Positions 7,920 through 16,374 of a stretch of DNA of 64,000 nt are shown piece after piece; the first letter of the stretch is position 1; each line of letters begins with the position of its first letter. The DNA is from Cryobacterium sp. (GTDB taxonomy: Bacteria; Actinomycetota; Actinomycetes; Actinomycetales; Microbacteriaceae). The position numbers and the translations under genes are program-made. The notes below the pieces were generated by a model. The model ran no database searches and was not told the origin of the DNA. It was given only the letters and a program-made list of their open reading frames with translations. The stretch spans positions 18,791 through 82,790 of the forward strand of contig JAHBSS010000003.1 of the NCBI GenBank assembly GCA_019639015.1, written 5' to 3'.

Positions 7920-9122
7920 GTGACTGCCGAAACAACAAAGCTAGTCGAATTGGAGATTTCCAACGTAGCGCACGGCGGAGTCATGGTTGCAAGGCACGAG
8001 GGCCGAGTCGTGTTCGTTCCCGATGTCATTCCAGGCGAACGTGTTCTGGCCGAGGTGACGGATGATTCCAAGTCCAGTTTTTGGCGAGCCGAAGCTGTGA
8101 AAATTTTGGAACCCTCAATCCATCGTCGAGAGCATATTTGGCATGAAGCTTCCATTTCACGCTCCGTTGGAGAACGCGCCGGCGGTGCAGAGTTCGGTCA
8201 CATTGATCTTGCGTTTCAACGAGAACTAAAGTCGCGAGTACTTCAGGATGCCCTAGCGCGGTTCGCAAAGATCGACCAACAAGTAGACGTGCAGGGTTTG
8301 CCGGGCGATTCGGGTATTCATTGGAGAACCCGCGTCAAATTGCATGTCGATGCAAAGGGTCGCATTGGTCCGTATGCAGCAAGAACACATGAGGTAGTCC
8401 CGGTAACATCGCTGCCGCTTGCGACCGTGGGAATCGCTGAACTCATTGATTTCGACCGAAAATACGCTGGTCGCTCGATCAGTCTTGTGGACCCTTCATT
8501 CGGGGAGCCGTTTATAGTCTCAGATCCTCTAATGGGGATCTCGGAATTGGTTGACGGGATGCGGTTTCACTTGGCGGCATCTAGCTTCTGGCAAGTGCAT
8601 CGCGAAGCGGCGAGTGCAATTAGCCAAGCAACGATCGCAATGGTTGACCGGCAGTTTTTCGATCCAAAGGCGCATAACCTCGATCTTTATGGCGGAGCTG
8701 GGCTGCTCGCCGCGAGCGTGCTGTCGAAAATAGACTTAAACGCTCGAATTGAAAGTGTTGAATATGACCGGGTTTCTAGCGGTTTCGCCACTCGGAACCT
8801 CGAACGGTTTCATCGAGCCTCAGCAATACGGGACGACGTTGAACATTACTTGCAGGGACTGAGTTTGAGTGGAAAGGATTTGGCCGGCGCGACAGTCGTG
8901 CTCGATCCTCCGCGTAAAGGTGCGGGCGAGAGCGTAATGAGGCTACTGGCGGATCTAAACCCGGCGCAAATTATTTACGTTGCGTGCGATCCGATTGCGC
9001 TTGCAAGGGATCTAGGGCTAATAAATCAGGCGGGCTTTGCTCTAAAGGAGCTTGTCGCGCTCGATCTGTTTCCGAATACTCATCATTTCGAAGTTATCGC
9101 TAGATTAGAGCCGCAACGCTAG
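7920..9122 (+). CDS. TRAM-domain class I SAM-dependent RNA (uracil-5-) methyltransferase, TrmA/RlmD family
   Basis: 400 residues. Residues 1-65 form a TRAM RNA-binding domain (LEISNVAHGGVMVARHEGRV). The methyltransferase part contains DLYGGAGLLAA (SAM site, about 262), LDPPRKGAG (about 331) and YVACDPIALARDL. Its C356 is the nucleophile that attacks uracil C6 in this family. The iron-sulfur cysteines of RlmD are absent; C356 is the only cysteine, as in many actinobacterial members. The target could be a uridine in tRNA or 23S rRNA; the sequence does not decide. The stop is part of a 12-bp tandem repeat that provides two more in-frame stops. Confidence 0.88.
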   Translation: MTAETTKLVELEISNVAHGGVMVARHEGRVVFVPDVIPGERVLAEVTDDSKSSFWRAEAVKILEPSIHRREHIWHEASISRSVGERAGGAEFGHIDLAFQRELKSRVLQDALARFAKIDQQVDVQGLPGDSGIHWRTRVKLHVDAKGRIGPYAARTHEVVPVTSLPLATVGIAELIDFDRKYAGRSISLVDPSFGEPFIVSDPLMGISELVDGMRFHLAASSFWQVHREAASAISQATIAMVDRQFFDPKAHNLDLYGGAGLLAASVLSKIDLNARIESVEYDRVSSGFATRNLERFHRASAIRDDVEHYLQGLSLSGKDLAGATVVLDPPRKGAGESVMRLLADLNPAQIIYVACDPIALARDLGLINQAGFALKELVALDLFPNTHHFEVIARLEPQR

Positions 9123-9146
9123 TCGCAACGCTAGCTGCAACGCTAA
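9111..9146 (+). repeat. Three tandem 12-bp repeats across the methyltransferase stop codon
   Basis: Units 9111-9122, 9123-9134 and 9135-9146 share NNGCAACGCTAR. Because 12 is a multiple of three, each copy places a stop in the same frame: TAG at 9120, TAG at 9132 and TAA at 9144. Slippage duplication is the simplest origin. Confidence 0.85.
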
Positions 9147-9172
9147 CCAAACTTGAAGCACCGAGCCGGAGG

Positions 9173-11074
9173 TTACCAGCTTCCGCCACCACCGCCTCCG
9201 CCACCTCCGCCTCCGCCTCCACCACTGCCCCCACTCGAGCCAGGGGTGGAAGAGAACGAAGTAGTGGCCATACTGCTGAATGAATTCACAGCCGAACCAA
9301 TTGAGGCCAGAGATGATATCCCGCCGGAGACCATGCCCGCTTGGAATCCTGAACTACCGACATACCAATCGGTGTCTGGCTGGATGTTGTGCTCGGCAAA
9401 TAGTTTCGCAAACACTTTGGACCAGCGATCGGCTTCACCAAACACCATCGCCCATGGAAGGTAGCGAGCGAAAATATCCTCGGCTTCTTCGAACCGAATT
9501 TGGTCGGCCTCAGCAGTCGAGATGTAAAGTTTGAATCCTTCCAGTTGCAAGAACACAGCGTGGCCCAGCGCGGACCGTCGAATCAATTTATGCGCTTGCA
9601 TCGCAGTTGCTACCAATCCAACATCAAGCCCAATTATCGGAATCAAGATTGGTAGAGCCAGTGAGGATGCCAATACAAAACCAAGCACACCAAGCATGAA
9701 TCCCCAAGTCACGACTGTATTTGCGCTCTTTAGCTTGTCTCGGAAATAACCCTGGTGTTCCATCCAAGTGTCGAGAGCTTTTTGGATCGCTTTCATGTCG
9801 CTTGCGAACGTGTTGGTTAGTTCAGAGAGTTTTATGTCGTTGTCGCCATACGAGAACAGCTTGCTCATCATCAACTGTTCGTGTGCCATTAGAGGCTTAA
9901 GCGTGATTCCCCTGTTTGCTGCACCCGCTTGCTTCTTTTCGAATCGCTCAGGAGTCCTGACAAGCCGGTAGTCTTTGGCCTTGTTTTTGTTACCGCCTTC
10001 GATCTCGTCGATCCTCAAATAGCCGCGCACAGCCAGATCAACAAGGGTTGCAACGGTGTCGGAGTTGGTTCGCTTTTTCTTTAGGATCGTGGTCGCAGCT
10101 CCGACCGGGAGGTCGTCTGGAGGTTGGAATCTTACGACTACGGGTTCGGATTCGTTGACATCCACAATCTGGGCAGTCTTCGTATCCGTCGGGATTTCTC
10201 CCGGTGTGACCCCAGCAAATTTCTGATCGCGTCTGGCGAATTTTGCATAGCCGAGCAATCCCAGAGGAGGGCCAAACAAGAGGACGAGTCCTGTGCCCCA
10301 ATTCCACGGACTGAAGAACGGATTTGGTCCATCATTTGATCCAGTGACGATTGGCACATAGTCGTAAGGAAGGCTTGGTTCCAGTATTGGAGCAACGTTG
10401 CTGAAGGTGCCCGCGTTCCAGCTCACCCGAACCGTAAGCCCTTGACGAGTGAGCAGTGTGTCCTGTTTGAACTCCGCCGTATTGCCTGAAGTTGCGCTGG
10501 AATCGCACGGATCCATGGTGCCGTCAAACCCTGCGTAGCAAACCGCCGCCGAGACTGCACTTGGTCCGGTAACAGTTACCTTTGTGTTCTCGATGAACGG
10601 GTCCCAGTAGCTTCCGGTTGCGTTCCAGTAGAACTCATCGACTTTGGTGCCGTCGTCCTTGGTGTAACTATTTATTGCGCCAAGGATGTCGTACTTGATG
10701 ACGTAGGTTTGCGTGCCCGAAACATTGGCATTCTTGTTACCGATTCGGATTTGAAGGGCGTTCCCGAGTGTTTGGGTGTTCAGGGCGCTCGCACCAGTTG
10801 GGCTTGAAGTCTTGACGTTCTCGATCTTGTAGACCCGATCAAGGTCTGGTTGGTCTGTCTGGAAGCGGGATGCTAAAAACCGGTCGATCCCGTGGCGGTC
10901 CTCTGATCCACCAAAGTCGTACTTGATTGTTTCCGTGACGTGGACGGTGCCGTTTGCGTCGATCTTGTATTGAATGTCAAAACCTTCAATAGTCTCGGGT
11001 CCGCTACTGCAACCGGTGAGGAACAACAAGCCAATGAACCCTATTGCGACAAGTTTCATCACCCGTGAAATCAT
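9173..11074 (-). CDS. DUF2207-domain membrane lipoprotein with polyglycine C-terminus
   Basis: 633 residues. The N-terminus has a lipoprotein signal with lipobox LTGC (C at about residue 22). Residues about 30-230 form the extracellular DUF2207 beta-sandwich (HVTETIKYDFGGSEDRHGIDR). A membrane segment lies at about 255-280 (FFSPWNWGTGLVLLFGPPLG), a cytoplasmic part follows, and a second hydrophobic hairpin at about 460-500 (VVTWGFMLGVLGFVLASS...). The tail is serine-rich and ends in GGSGG followed by about 14 glycines and SW, which is characteristic of this family. The function of DUF2207 proteins is unknown. The gene is convergent with the methyltransferase and divergent from the response regulator. 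Confidence 0.85.
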   Translation of the reverse strand: MISRVMKLVAIGFIGLLFLTGCSSGPETIEGFDIQYKIDANGTVHVTETIKYDFGGSEDRHGIDRFLASRFQTDQPDLDRVYKIENVKTSSPTGASALNTQTLGNALQIRIGNKNANVSGTQTYVIKYDILGAINSYTKDDGTKVDEFYWNATGSYWDPFIENTKVTVTGPSAVSAAVCYAGFDGTMDPCDSSATSGNTAEFKQDTLLTRQGLTVRVSWNAGTFSNVAPILEPSLPYDYVPIVTGSNDGPNPFFSPWNWGTGLVLLFGPPLGLLGYAKFARRDQKFAGVTPGEIPTDTKTAQIVDVNESEPVVVRFQPPDDLPVGAATTILKKKRTNSDTVATLVDLAVRGYLRIDEIEGGNKNKAKDYRLVRTPERFEKKQAGAANRGITLKPLMAHEQLMMSKLFSYGDNDIKLSELTNTFASDMKAIQKALDTWMEHQGYFRDKLKSANTVVTWGFMLGVLGFVLASSLALPILIPIIGLDVGLVATAMQAHKLIRRSALGHAVFLQLEGFKLYISTAEADQIRFEEAEDIFARYLPWAMVFGEADRWSKVFAKLFAEHNIQPDTDWYVGSSGFQAGMVSGGISSLASIGSAVNSFSSMATTSFSSTPGSSGGSGGGGGGGGGGGGGGSW

Positions 11075-11080
11075 GTGCCG

Positions 11081-11086
11081 ACTCTA
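11081..11086 (-). promoter_or_regulatory. Putative -10 box of the DUF2207 gene
   Basis: TAGAGT on the minus strand, 6 nt before the ATG at 11072-11074. Same hexamer and spacing as in front of the PNP gene. Confidence 0.35.
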
Positions 11087-11163
11087 CCCGTTACAAGTAA
11101 GTCAAAGCATTACGCTTGGGAGAAGTAGCTTTGATTGACTAATCGATATAGGACTTTACGATC

Positions 11164-11859
11164 ATGAGCACTGACTTGAAGAGGGCATCTGCCACTAGGC
11201 ATCGCGTCAGGGTCGGCGTGATTGACGACCATGAGGCCGTGCGATTGGGTTTGAAATCGGCTGCAATCGACAGTGGATTCGAGTTCACAGTTGCTTCCGC
11301 AACTGTACCGGAGTTCCTCGCCGAGCTTGGGGGCGCAGAGTGTGAAGTTGTTGTTCTTGATCTCTCACTCGGGGATGGGTCAACTGTTACCCAGAATGTA
11401 AAGGCATTACAGACGGCGGGCTTGGCGGTGTTGGTTCACAGCATCGCAGACCGGGTGGCTTTGGTTAGGGAAGCACTAGCGGCTGGTGCCGCGGGAGTTA
11501 TTCCCAAATCGTCGGCAACTCGAACAGTCATGTCGGCAATTGAGACGGTCGCGCGTGGAGAAGTTCTAAACAATCTTGAATGGGCGAGCGCGATCGATGC
11601 AGACGGTGAGTTTGCGCGAGCTCAACTTGGCCGGCGCGAGCGTGAGATTCTTCATCTTTATGCTTCCGGGCTTCCGCTGAAATCTGCTGCAGAGAAACTC
11701 GGGATCGGGTTCGCTACAGCTAGAGAGTATTTGGACCGAATTCGCACGAAGTATGTCGAGCTTGGGAGACCAGCGCCAACAAAAGTCGACTTGCTGCGTC
11801 GAGCAGTAGAGGATGGGATCCTTCCCGGAATCGACGCGGATGTCCTCGACGAGCAGTGA
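11164..11859 (+). CDS. Two-component response regulator, receiver plus LuxR-type helix-turn-helix
   Basis: 231 residues. The receiver domain (about 17-135) has the acidic pocket VGVIDDHEAVRLGL, the phosphorylatable aspartate in VVLDLSLGDGS (about residue 65) and the conserved lysine in VIPKSSATR. The output domain (about 158-220) is the LuxR/NarL fold (LGRREREILHLYASGLPLKSAA) with recognition helix FATAREYLDRIRTKY instead of the common TVKSHL type. This variant is usual in an actinobacterial subgroup, where it is followed by PTKVDLLRRAVEDGIL, as here. It likely activates or represses promoters in response to the kinase encoded immediately downstream, whose reading frame overlaps its own. Confidence 0.9.
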   Translation: MSTDLKRASATRHRVRVGVIDDHEAVRLGLKSAAIDSGFEFTVASATVPEFLAELGGAECEVVVLDLSLGDGSTVTQNVKALQTAGLAVLVHSIADRVALVREALAAGAAGVIPKSSATRTVMSAIETVARGEVLNNLEWASAIDADGEFARAQLGRREREILHLYASGLPLKSAAEKLGIGFATAREYLDRIRTKYVELGRPAPTKVDLLRRAVEDGILPGIDADVLDEQ

Positions 11860-13054
11860 GAGGTTTGCAACTCGTCAACCTCGTCCGATCAGTAGCGCTC
11901 GGATGGAGACTGTAACTTCGAGATCGGTTGCATTCTTTGGACTGTTATTCGGGGCCCAGACCTTGCCGGTCATGCTCAGTCAGGAATCGCAGCTAAAACC
12001 GAACTGGTTTTGGTTGTTTGCAGTTGCGGTTTACGGCAGTTTGCTACTTTGTCTGCTCAGTTCCATCATTCGCAAATTTGTTCGCACAACGTATCTGTTG
12101 GTTTCTCTAACATGGTTGGCTTCGATGGCAACTTGGCCCTTGGCTGTAGTTGACCCGAGCTCCGTGGCGACAACCAGGCCGTGGTTGTGGTTTCTTTGCA
12201 CCGTCGCAACAGCCACCGCAGCCGTAGCGTTGCCCATTTGGCCAGCAATCGGGTTTCTGATTTTGGCTCCACTTGTTTACGGTCTAGTCCGATTGACACC
12301 TTCGGCCGGTCAAGCGGGAGTCGGGCTTTCTTTACTGGATACCGTTTATGCGGTTTTGCTCGGTGGTGCCGTGCTTTTGATCCTTACGCTATTGCGAGAT
12401 GCGGCGGCCTCGGTGGATGCAGCACAAGCCATGGCGCTTAGCCGTTACGGCGAAGCGGTGAGACATCACGCAACCGAAGTCGAGAGAATTCAAGTCGATT
12501 CAATCGTGCACGACAGCGTGCTCTCGACCCTGATATCAATTGCTCGCGCGGAAACTCCCGAGGCAAGGATGCTTGCGTCAAAAATGGCAAGCCAAGCGAT
12601 CACGCAATTGGAGGGGGCGGCGGCATCCTCAAACGACGATGACACTTCGGTTAGCTTGAGCCAGTTGGTCGACAGACTCGAATCAACTTCCGCTTCGCTT
12701 TCGGGTTCGTTCCTATTTGATGCCACCAGAATCGGGATCGGATCGCTACAAATTTCGGTCGCCGAAAGCATTTACTCGGCTTCCGTGCAAGCAATGGTGA
12801 ACAGTCTTCAGCACGCTGGGAAAGCAACTCGAAGAATCGAGGTGCGCGGAATTGGCAATTCTGGAATCGAAGTCAAAATCTCCGATGACGGCCGCGGATT
12901 TGACCCGAAAGCGGTACCTGCCGAGAGGCTCGGGCTGCGAGTTTCGATCATCGAAAGGGTGAAGGCTGCAGGTGGTCAGGTAACACTCAAGACAAAACCC
13001 TTCGAAGGAACAATGGTGCTGATTCGCTGGCCCGCAAAAAAGGCAGATCAATAG
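11840..13054 (+). CDS. Sensor histidine kinase (HisKA_3-like with HATPase_c domain)
   Basis: About 404 residues. Five to six hydrophobic segments (about residues 25-190) are followed by a coiled linker, the dimerisation/phosphoacceptor helix DSIVHDSVLSTLISIA with its histidine, and an ATPase domain with N box AMVNSLQHAGKA, G box ISDDGRGFDP and LGLRVSIIERV. It would phosphorylate the preceding regulator. The start is uncertain: ATG at 11813, 11840 or 11903 are all in frame, none with a clear RBS. 11840 gives a 20-bp overlap with the regulator gene and was chosen as a compromise. There is no periplasmic domain, so the stimulus is probably sensed within the membrane. Confidence 0.85.
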   Translation: MSSTSSERFATRQPRPISSARMETVTSRSVAFFGLLFGAQTLPVMLSQESQLKPNWFWLFAVAVYGSLLLCLLSSIIRKFVRTTYLLVSLTWLASMATWPLAVVDPSSVATTRPWLWFLCTVATATAAVALPIWPAIGFLILAPLVYGLVRLTPSAGQAGVGLSLLDTVYAVLLGGAVLLILTLLRDAAASVDAAQAMALSRYGEAVRHHATEVERIQVDSIVHDSVLSTLISIARAETPEARMLASKMASQAITQLEGAAASSNDDDTSVSLSQLVDRLESTSASLSGSFLFDATRIGIGSLQISVAESIYSASVQAMVNSLQHAGKATRRIEVRGIGNSGIEVKISDDGRGFDPKAVPAERLGLRVSIIERVKAAGGQVTLKTKPFEGTMVLIRWPAKKADQ

Positions 13055-14070
13055 TGATTTCGCTCAAGCGTTACATCATTGTTTCCTTGGCCGCCGTGTT
13101 CTCGGCGTACCAGTTGCTTCTTGCCGCGTTCTCAATCAACGTTCCGGTAGATCCTGTGCCATATGTCATCGCGATGGTCCTGTATGCGTTGGCCACGATT
13201 GTGAGTCTTTGGCCATCCAAGAAAGTGAAGATGCCAATTTGGATGGCTAGCGTGAACCTGGGAGTGAGCATTGTCATCCCACCGCTCGTGAGCGCGCAAT
13301 TGGATGTAAACGGGTCCGTAGGTTCGGACTATTCGACTTGGTATTCAGCAGCGATCGGAACGCTCATGGTGATTACCTCGACCCGTCGTCGCCACTTGTT
13401 TGCGTGGCTTGGGGTCGCATTTCTGGCAGTGCACACCGTAATCTGGGCCGGACCGGGAGCGCTCGGTACCCTTGGCGTGATCGGGAGCATTGACTGGGTC
13501 GCAGTTTCGCACATCCTTTCTTGGTCGTTGCTTCGAATCGGCAAGAGTGCTGAACAATTTGTTGAAGCGGAACGCGAGGCGACCGCTTGGCAAGCAGCTC
13601 AAGAAGCTCACTTGACCGAACGTCAGGTTCGATTGAAGAAGACAATTCAGATGGCGTTGCCTTTCCTAAAGAGCGTTGCCTCTCAAGGTGAGAAGTTAGA
13701 TGAACATTCCCGACAGGAGGCTATATACCTTGAAGCTGCCGTGAGAGACGAGATCCGGGGGCGAAAGCTTCTAAGCGAGCAAGTACGCAAAGTTGTCATG
13801 CGATTGAGGCGCAGTGGGGTTGTTGTGAGCCTGCTTGACGAAGGGGGATTGGACGAGATCGACAACGACAACCTCGCTCGGATTCACGGTGAACTCGCTT
13901 CGGTCGTCTCGAAGGTTAAAGTCGATCGGCTCGTCGTTCGCACTGGAACCGAAGAGTCGGACGTGGCAGTTACCGTTGTCGGTCTGAACTTTGCGGACGG
14001 CGGGGATGCTAGTGCTTTGGGGCAGGATGATGAAGACCAAGTCGTTCTCTGGAGAGAAATCCCGCGCTAG
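13054..14070 (+). CDS. Polytopic membrane protein with degenerate kinase-like C-terminus, partner of the two-component pair
   Basis: 338 residues, starting with a GTG that overlaps the kinase stop by one base (TAGTG), so the three genes form one unit. Residues 1-165 hold about five membrane segments arranged like those of the kinase. Residues 170-240 are charged and probably coiled (EREATAWQAAQEAHLTERQV). The rest (RRSGVVVSLLDEGGL, then VDRLVVRTGTEESDVAVTVVG) looks like a histidine-kinase ATPase fold that has lost its N, G and F boxes and has no phosphoacceptor histidine. I do not recognise a named family. A regulatory pseudokinase that pairs with the kinase is the likeliest role, by inference. 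Confidence 0.7.
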   Translation: MISLKRYIIVSLAAVFSAYQLLLAAFSINVPVDPVPYVIAMVLYALATIVSLWPSKKVKMPIWMASVNLGVSIVIPPLVSAQLDVNGSVGSDYSTWYSAAIGTLMVITSTRRRHLFAWLGVAFLAVHTVIWAGPGALGTLGVIGSIDWVAVSHILSWSLLRIGKSAEQFVEAEREATAWQAAQEAHLTERQVRLKKTIQMALPFLKSVASQGEKLDEHSRQEAIYLEAAVRDEIRGRKLLSEQVRKVVMRLRRSGVVVSLLDEGGLDEIDNDNLARIHGELASVVSKVKVDRLVVRTGTEESDVAVTVVGLNFADGGDASALGQDDEDQVVLWREIPR

Positions 14071-14086
14071 GTCACTATTCAATAGA

Positions 14087-14125
14087 GGAGGGCCGGAATT
14101 GCAATTCCGGCCCTCCATAATTTTC
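14087..14125 (+). terminator. Strong intrinsic-terminator-like hairpin after the two-component operon
   Basis: A perfect 15-bp-arm palindrome (GGAGGGCCGGAATTG and its complement, 14087-14116) with no loop beyond the turn, followed by ATAATTTTC. It lies 17 nt after the stop codon at 14070. The T-tract is short but the stem is very stable. Confidence 0.7.
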
Positions 14126-14160
14126 GGATCAGGGCGATAACCCGAATATCGCCCTGATCC
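14126..14160. terminator. Second hairpin in tandem
   Basis: Perfect 14-bp arms GGATCAGGGCGATA (14126-14139) and its complement (14147-14160) around the loop ACCCGAA, 9 nt after the preceding palindrome. It has no T-run after it on the plus strand, but the minus strand reads into GAAAATTATGG. It could act as a bidirectional terminator or RNA structure. Confidence 0.5.
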
Positions 14161-14507
14161 GCCCCCAAGTTACTAACCCGCTTACCCTAGTCGGCTAATA
14201 ACTGGCGGTGCCGCTTTGAGCGGAACACCCTGCAATAACCATTCTGGGTGATCAACACAGTACTGGAAAGTCATACGTTTGGGGGACGAAAGGGGTACAA
14301 ACTTTAACGCCAAATGCTCAAATCAACCGATATATCAGTGTACAGGTAGCGGAATCTATGTCAAACGGGGTACAAAATGACGGATTCCCGCGTTTAGGCG
14401 CGATTTAGTGAAGGATTGTCGCAAAATACGTCGGGCCCCGCATGAATGTAATTTGCTGAAAAACTTTGCAATTACTCTCGATTGCCTACCCCCAAAACGG
14501 GGGTGAT
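14161..14507. other. Long convergent intergenic stretch without a recognisable gene
   Basis: About 350 bp between two convergent operons with no ORF of coding character. Notable are two copies of GGGGTACAAA (14292-14301 and 14367-14376, 75 bp apart), a hairpin CCGCTTTGAGCGG at about 14211-14223, the palindrome GATATATC near 14330, and CCCCCAAAACGGGGG near 14489-14503, which could end transcripts from either side. The TACAAA motifs could be -10 elements of a small RNA; nothing matched tmRNA, 6S, SRP or RNase P RNA features that I know. Confidence 0.45.
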
Positions 14508-14741
14508 TTAGTTGAATGACCGCCAAATCGTTAGTCCGGGAAGGATTGGGAATCGAATTGGTCTTTGACTTAGTCGCCAGGCACTTGCAGCTTTTTCTGC
14601 AAGTTTGGCTCTCGTGCCTTCAAGTTCGGCCGACATGCCTTCGATGACGGCAACAACTGCAGCAAGTTCCTCAGCCGTTGGGTTACCAGCGACAACTTGA
14701 ATCTGCGCGACGATCGAGCGATCCGGCTCTTCCGCGTTCAT
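14508..14741 (-). CDS. accE: Acyl-CoA carboxylase epsilon subunit
   Basis: 77 residues. The segment IQVVAGNPTAEELAAVVAVI is the hallmark of the small actinobacterial epsilon subunit, which docks the carboxylase alpha chain onto the beta hexamer and is found only in high-GC Gram-positives. The C-terminal WRLSQRPIRFPILPG with two W residues is also typical. The ATG lies 7 nt after the beta-chain stop codon, so it is co-transcribed with it. Confidence 0.88.
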   Translation of the reverse strand: MNAEEPDRSIVAQIQVVAGNPTAEELAAVVAVIEGMSAELEGTRAKLAEKAASAWRLSQRPIRFPILPGLTIWRSFN

Positions 14742-14748
14742 AGCTGGC

Positions 14749-16356
14749 TCATAGTGGAATGTTCCCGTGCTTCTTCGGCGGTAACGAAGCCCGCTTGGTT
14801 CGTAGCGCTCGAAGCGCTTTCACTACTGTGACTCGAGTTGCGGCCGGTTCGATAACGCCGTCTAGTTCCCCGCGCTCCGCTGCAAGGAACGGGCTCGCGA
14901 CGTTGTAGGTGTATTCGTTAGCTAATCGCGTACGAACGGCAGCGACATCCTCACCGGCTTCTTCTGCTGCCTTGATTTCGCCGCGGAACAGGATGTTTAC
15001 AGCGCCTTGCCCGCCCATGACAGCGATTTCAGCGGTCGGCCATGCGTAGTTTAAGTCCGCGCCGAGTTGCTTTGAGCCCATGACAATGTATGCGCCGCCG
15101 TACGCTTTTCGCGTGATAACCGTGACCAACGGCACGGTTGCTTCCGCGTAGGCGTAAAGCAACTTTGCGCCCCGTCGGATAACGCCGGTCCACTCTTGGT
15201 CGGTTCCGGGTAGATACCCCGGTACGTCAACTAGTGTGAGAATCGGCACCGAGAACGCGTCACAGAAGCGCACGAACCTGCTTGCCTTTTCTCCAGCATC
15301 GATGTTCAATGTCCCGGCCATCGCATTTGGCTGATTCGCGATTATTCCGACCGAGTGCCCCTCGACCCTTCCGAATCCGACAACAACATTTGGAGCAAAC
15401 AGCGGTTGCACTTCGAGAAAGTCTGAGTTGTCAACGACGTGCTCAATGATTGTCTTGACGTCGTACGGCTGATTGGGTGAATCAGGGATGATCGTGTTAA
15501 GTTTTCGATCCTCGTCGGTGATTTCTAGTTCTGGTTCACTCTCGTAAATGGGTAAATCGGCGAGATTGTTATCAGGCAAGAAACTAAGCAGTGCGCGAGC
15601 AAAGTCGAGAGCATCATCCTCATCGCTTGCGAGGTAATGGGCCACGCCTGAAACCTTGTTGTGGGTCAGGGCACCGCCTAGCTCTTCCATGCCGACGTCC
15701 TCACCGGTGACGGTCTTGATGACGTCGGGCCCGGTAACGAACATCTGGCTTGTCTTGTCGACCATGATGACGAAGTCAGTAAGTGCCGGTGAGTAAACCG
15801 CGCCGCCCGCTGCTGGGCCCATGATGATCGAAATTTGCGGGATGACTCCAGACGCTTTCGTGTTTAGCCTGAAGATTTCGCCGTATTTGCCGAGCGCGAC
15901 GACGCCTTCTTGGATGCGCGCCCCGCCGGAGTCGAGCATCCCGATTATCGGTACCCCGGTCTTGAGAGCGTGCTCCATGACCTTGATGATTTTCTCGCCG
16001 GCAACCTCACCGAGGCTTCCGCCGAAAATTGTGAAGTCTTGCGCGTAAACCGCGACTTGTCGTCCATGAATCGTGCCGGTACCTGTCACGACTGAGTCGC
16101 CGTAAGGGCGGGACTTTTCCATGCCAAACGCGTGAGTGCGGTGTCGCACAAACTCGTCTAGTTCGACGAATGTTCCGTGATCAAGCAATTGCTCGATCCG
16201 CTCTCTAGCGGTTTTCTTACCGCGCTTGTGTTGCTTCTCTATCGCGGCTTCTCCACTGGCCGTAACAGCTTCGTGGTAGCGACGTTTCAAATCGGCAAGC
16301 TTGCCGGCGGTCGTGTAGAGATCGGATTGGTTGTTCTCGTCGGTCACGCCAGTCAC
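14749..16356 (-). CDS. accD: Acyl-CoA carboxylase beta chain (carboxyltransferase)
   Basis: 535 residues, the usual length for AccD5/PccB-type carboxyltransferases, which move the carboxyl group from biotin to an acyl-CoA. The N-terminal crotonase-like half has [14 protein letters not shown] and the oxyanion-hole glycines in [18 protein letters not shown]. The C-terminal half has [33 protein letters not shown] and [18 protein letters not shown]. The aspartate in the last region that selects propionyl- over acetyl-CoA was not assigned with certainty. The GTG at 16356 is used; another GTG lies 9 nt downstream. The gene sits 18 nt behind the EamA permease and directly before accE. Confidence 0.93.
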   Translation of the reverse strand: MTGVTDENNQSDLYTTAGKLADLKRRYHEAVTASGEAAIEKQHKRGKKTARERIEQLLDHGTFVELDEFVRHRTHAFGMEKSRPYGDSVVTGTGTIHGRQVAVYAQDFTIFGGSLGEVAGEKIIKVMEHALKTGVPIIGMLDSGGARIQEGVVALGKYGEIFRLNTKASGVIPQISIIMGPAAGGAVYSPALTDFVIMVDKTSQMFVTGPDVIKTVTGEDVGMEELGGALTHNKVSGVAHYLASDEDDALDFARALLSFLPDNNLADLPIYESEPELEITDEDRKLNTIIPDSPNQPYDVKTIIEHVVDNSDFLEVQPLFAPNVVVGFGRVEGHSVGIIANQPNAMAGTLNIDAGEKASRFVRFCDAFSVPILTLVDVPGYLPGTDQEWTGVIRRGAKLLYAYAEATVPLVTVITRKAYGGAYIVMGSKQLGADLNYAWPTAEIAVMGGQGAVNILFRGEIKAAEEAGEDVAAVRTRLANEYTYNVASPFLAAERGELDGVIEPAATRVTVVKALRALRTKRASLPPKKHGNIPL

Positions 16357-16374
16357 TTTACCGTCCCACGCTTG

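Noticed and set aside
9153-9464. A plus-strand ORF with a long polyproline stretch
   Set aside because: It is the reverse complement of the polyglycine tail of the DUF2207 gene and has no RBS or coding character of its own.
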